Shown here: one piece after another, positions 63,570-64,000 of the stretch
Position numbering within the stretch: position 1 is the stretch's first letter
Layout: every line of letters begins with the position of its first letter
NCBI GenBank assembly: GCA_041391425.1
Contig: JAWKNZ010000003.1
Coordinates: 310,001 to 374,000, forward strand
DNA from: JAWKNZ01 sp041391425
GTDB taxonomy: Bacteria > Bdellovibrionota_B > Oligoflexia > Oligoflexales > JAWKNZ01
DNA length: 64,000 bases
Reading direction: 5' to 3'
Made by a program: the position numbers and the translations under genes
The notes under the pieces: model-generated
What the model was told of the DNA's origin: nothing
Databases searched by the model: none
The model's input: only the letters and a program-made list of their open reading frames with translations

Positions 63570-64000
63570 TTAGTTTATCGGCTCTTGGGTTTCTACTGCC
63601 TTTGTATTCAAATCGAGTGCCCCTGTGAGTACTTGCCAGGCGCGTAGAAATGGGAGCCTGCCTTTGTCTTTTGGCATTTTTCTTAATTGCTCAGGAAGGC
63701 TCGACCAGCTATTTTGAATTAGCTCGGGTCTGTTTCTAACTGTTGCTAAATATAGTGTAGCCTCGCTTCCGTCATCCAAGGTTACAATATCAAAATACCT
63801 ATCACATATTTCCAGCTCTCCTTGAGCTAGCTCAGATGTTAGAATTTCACTAGCATAGATATCCAGTTGCTCTAAGATTGCTTTACCGCCTTCAGGAGTA
63901 AATAACATCCCTGGAAATTTGCTAGAATTGGATGGAAAGACTAGAAAGCCTTTCTTACTCTCTACACCTAGTAATAGAATAGCTTGTTCAGTCTTACATC
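63570..64000 (-). CDS. Hypothetical protein, 5' truncated by the window edge
   Basis: The frame is open to base 64000 on the minus strand, so at least 143 residues are visible and the start lies outside. It reads LLLGVESKKGFLVFPSNSSK, FTPEGGKAILEQLDIYASEI, FDIVTLDDGSEATLYLATVR and ends WQVLTGALDLNTKAVETQEP. The mix of strands and helices is reminiscent of a NUDIX-type C-terminus, but no Nudix box is visible. Family unknown. Confidence 0.7.
   Translation of the reverse strand, partial: CKTEQAILLLGVESKKGFLVFPSNSSKFPGMLFTPEGGKAILEQLDIYASEILTSELAQGELEICDRYFDIVTLDDGSEATLYLATVRNRPELIQNSWSSLPEQLRKMPKDKGRLPFLRAWQVLTGALDLNTKAVETQEPIN

Overview
The window is AT-rich bacterial chromosomal DNA from a Gram-negative organism. 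Evidence for this is the outer-membrane beta-barrels, lipobox lipoproteins, an RND/MFP/TolC efflux set, an LpxH-like hydrolase and the DapC/DapD succinylase branch of lysine synthesis. The PrkA-YeaH-SpoVR trio, the dprA-smg pair, a lone CpaF-type ATPase, large PAS/GAF hybrid kinases and many unplaced secreted proteins would fit a Bdellovibrionota/Oligoflexia-like lineage. That placement is inference; no rRNA or tRNA gene was seen to test it.

Layout. 1-11 kb: the 3' end of prfB (from the GGQ motif), prkA-yeaH-spoVR, an envelope protein with a FlgT-like domain and barrel, a Tat-exported PhoX-family protein, an LpxH-like phosphoesterase and a FadL-like porin. 11-21 kb: dprA-smg-cpaF, two lipoproteins, an IS66 remnant, a DEAD-box helicase and two broken genes. 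21-26.6 kb: housekeeping genes (tsaD-rsmA, ferredoxin, dapC-dapD, a methyltransferase). 26.7-34 kb: a broken RlmD-like methyltransferase, an NlpC-like secreted protein, a REC-PilZ regulator and a 1078-residue hybrid kinase. 34.8-40 kb: a gshB-like gene overlapping an amidohydrolase-QEGLA fusion, gene debris around a mobile element, a DUF4336 protein and a PaiB-like protein. 40-54 kb: an ABC-2 exporter operon behind a strong hairpin, a cluster of secreted beta-rich proteins (two are tandem paralogues) and a divergently organised RND/TolC/MFP efflux set. 54-64 kb: a sensor kinase, alanine dehydrogenase, a PhnP-like MBL hydrolase, lysC, a broken envelope gene, aspS and a partial gene at the right edge.

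Two non-autonomous mobile families are visible. Five copies of a TA-flanked foldback element share the terminus GGGCGTGTTGACGTTTC. Two elements ending in GT(A)ACTATTCAGCGTA-type repeats are each flanked by a perfect 8-bp duplication and share their terminus with the IS66 transposase remnant. One of the latter splits an Ig-like domain gene.

At least five accessory genes or gene ends carry single-base frameshifts, nearly all one-base losses in homopolymers, while every recognisable housekeeping gene is intact. This is either ongoing decay or systematic base-calling error. The least described intact units are the GshB-like/amidohydrolase-QEGLA pair and the secreted beta-rich cluster beside the ABC-2 exporter.
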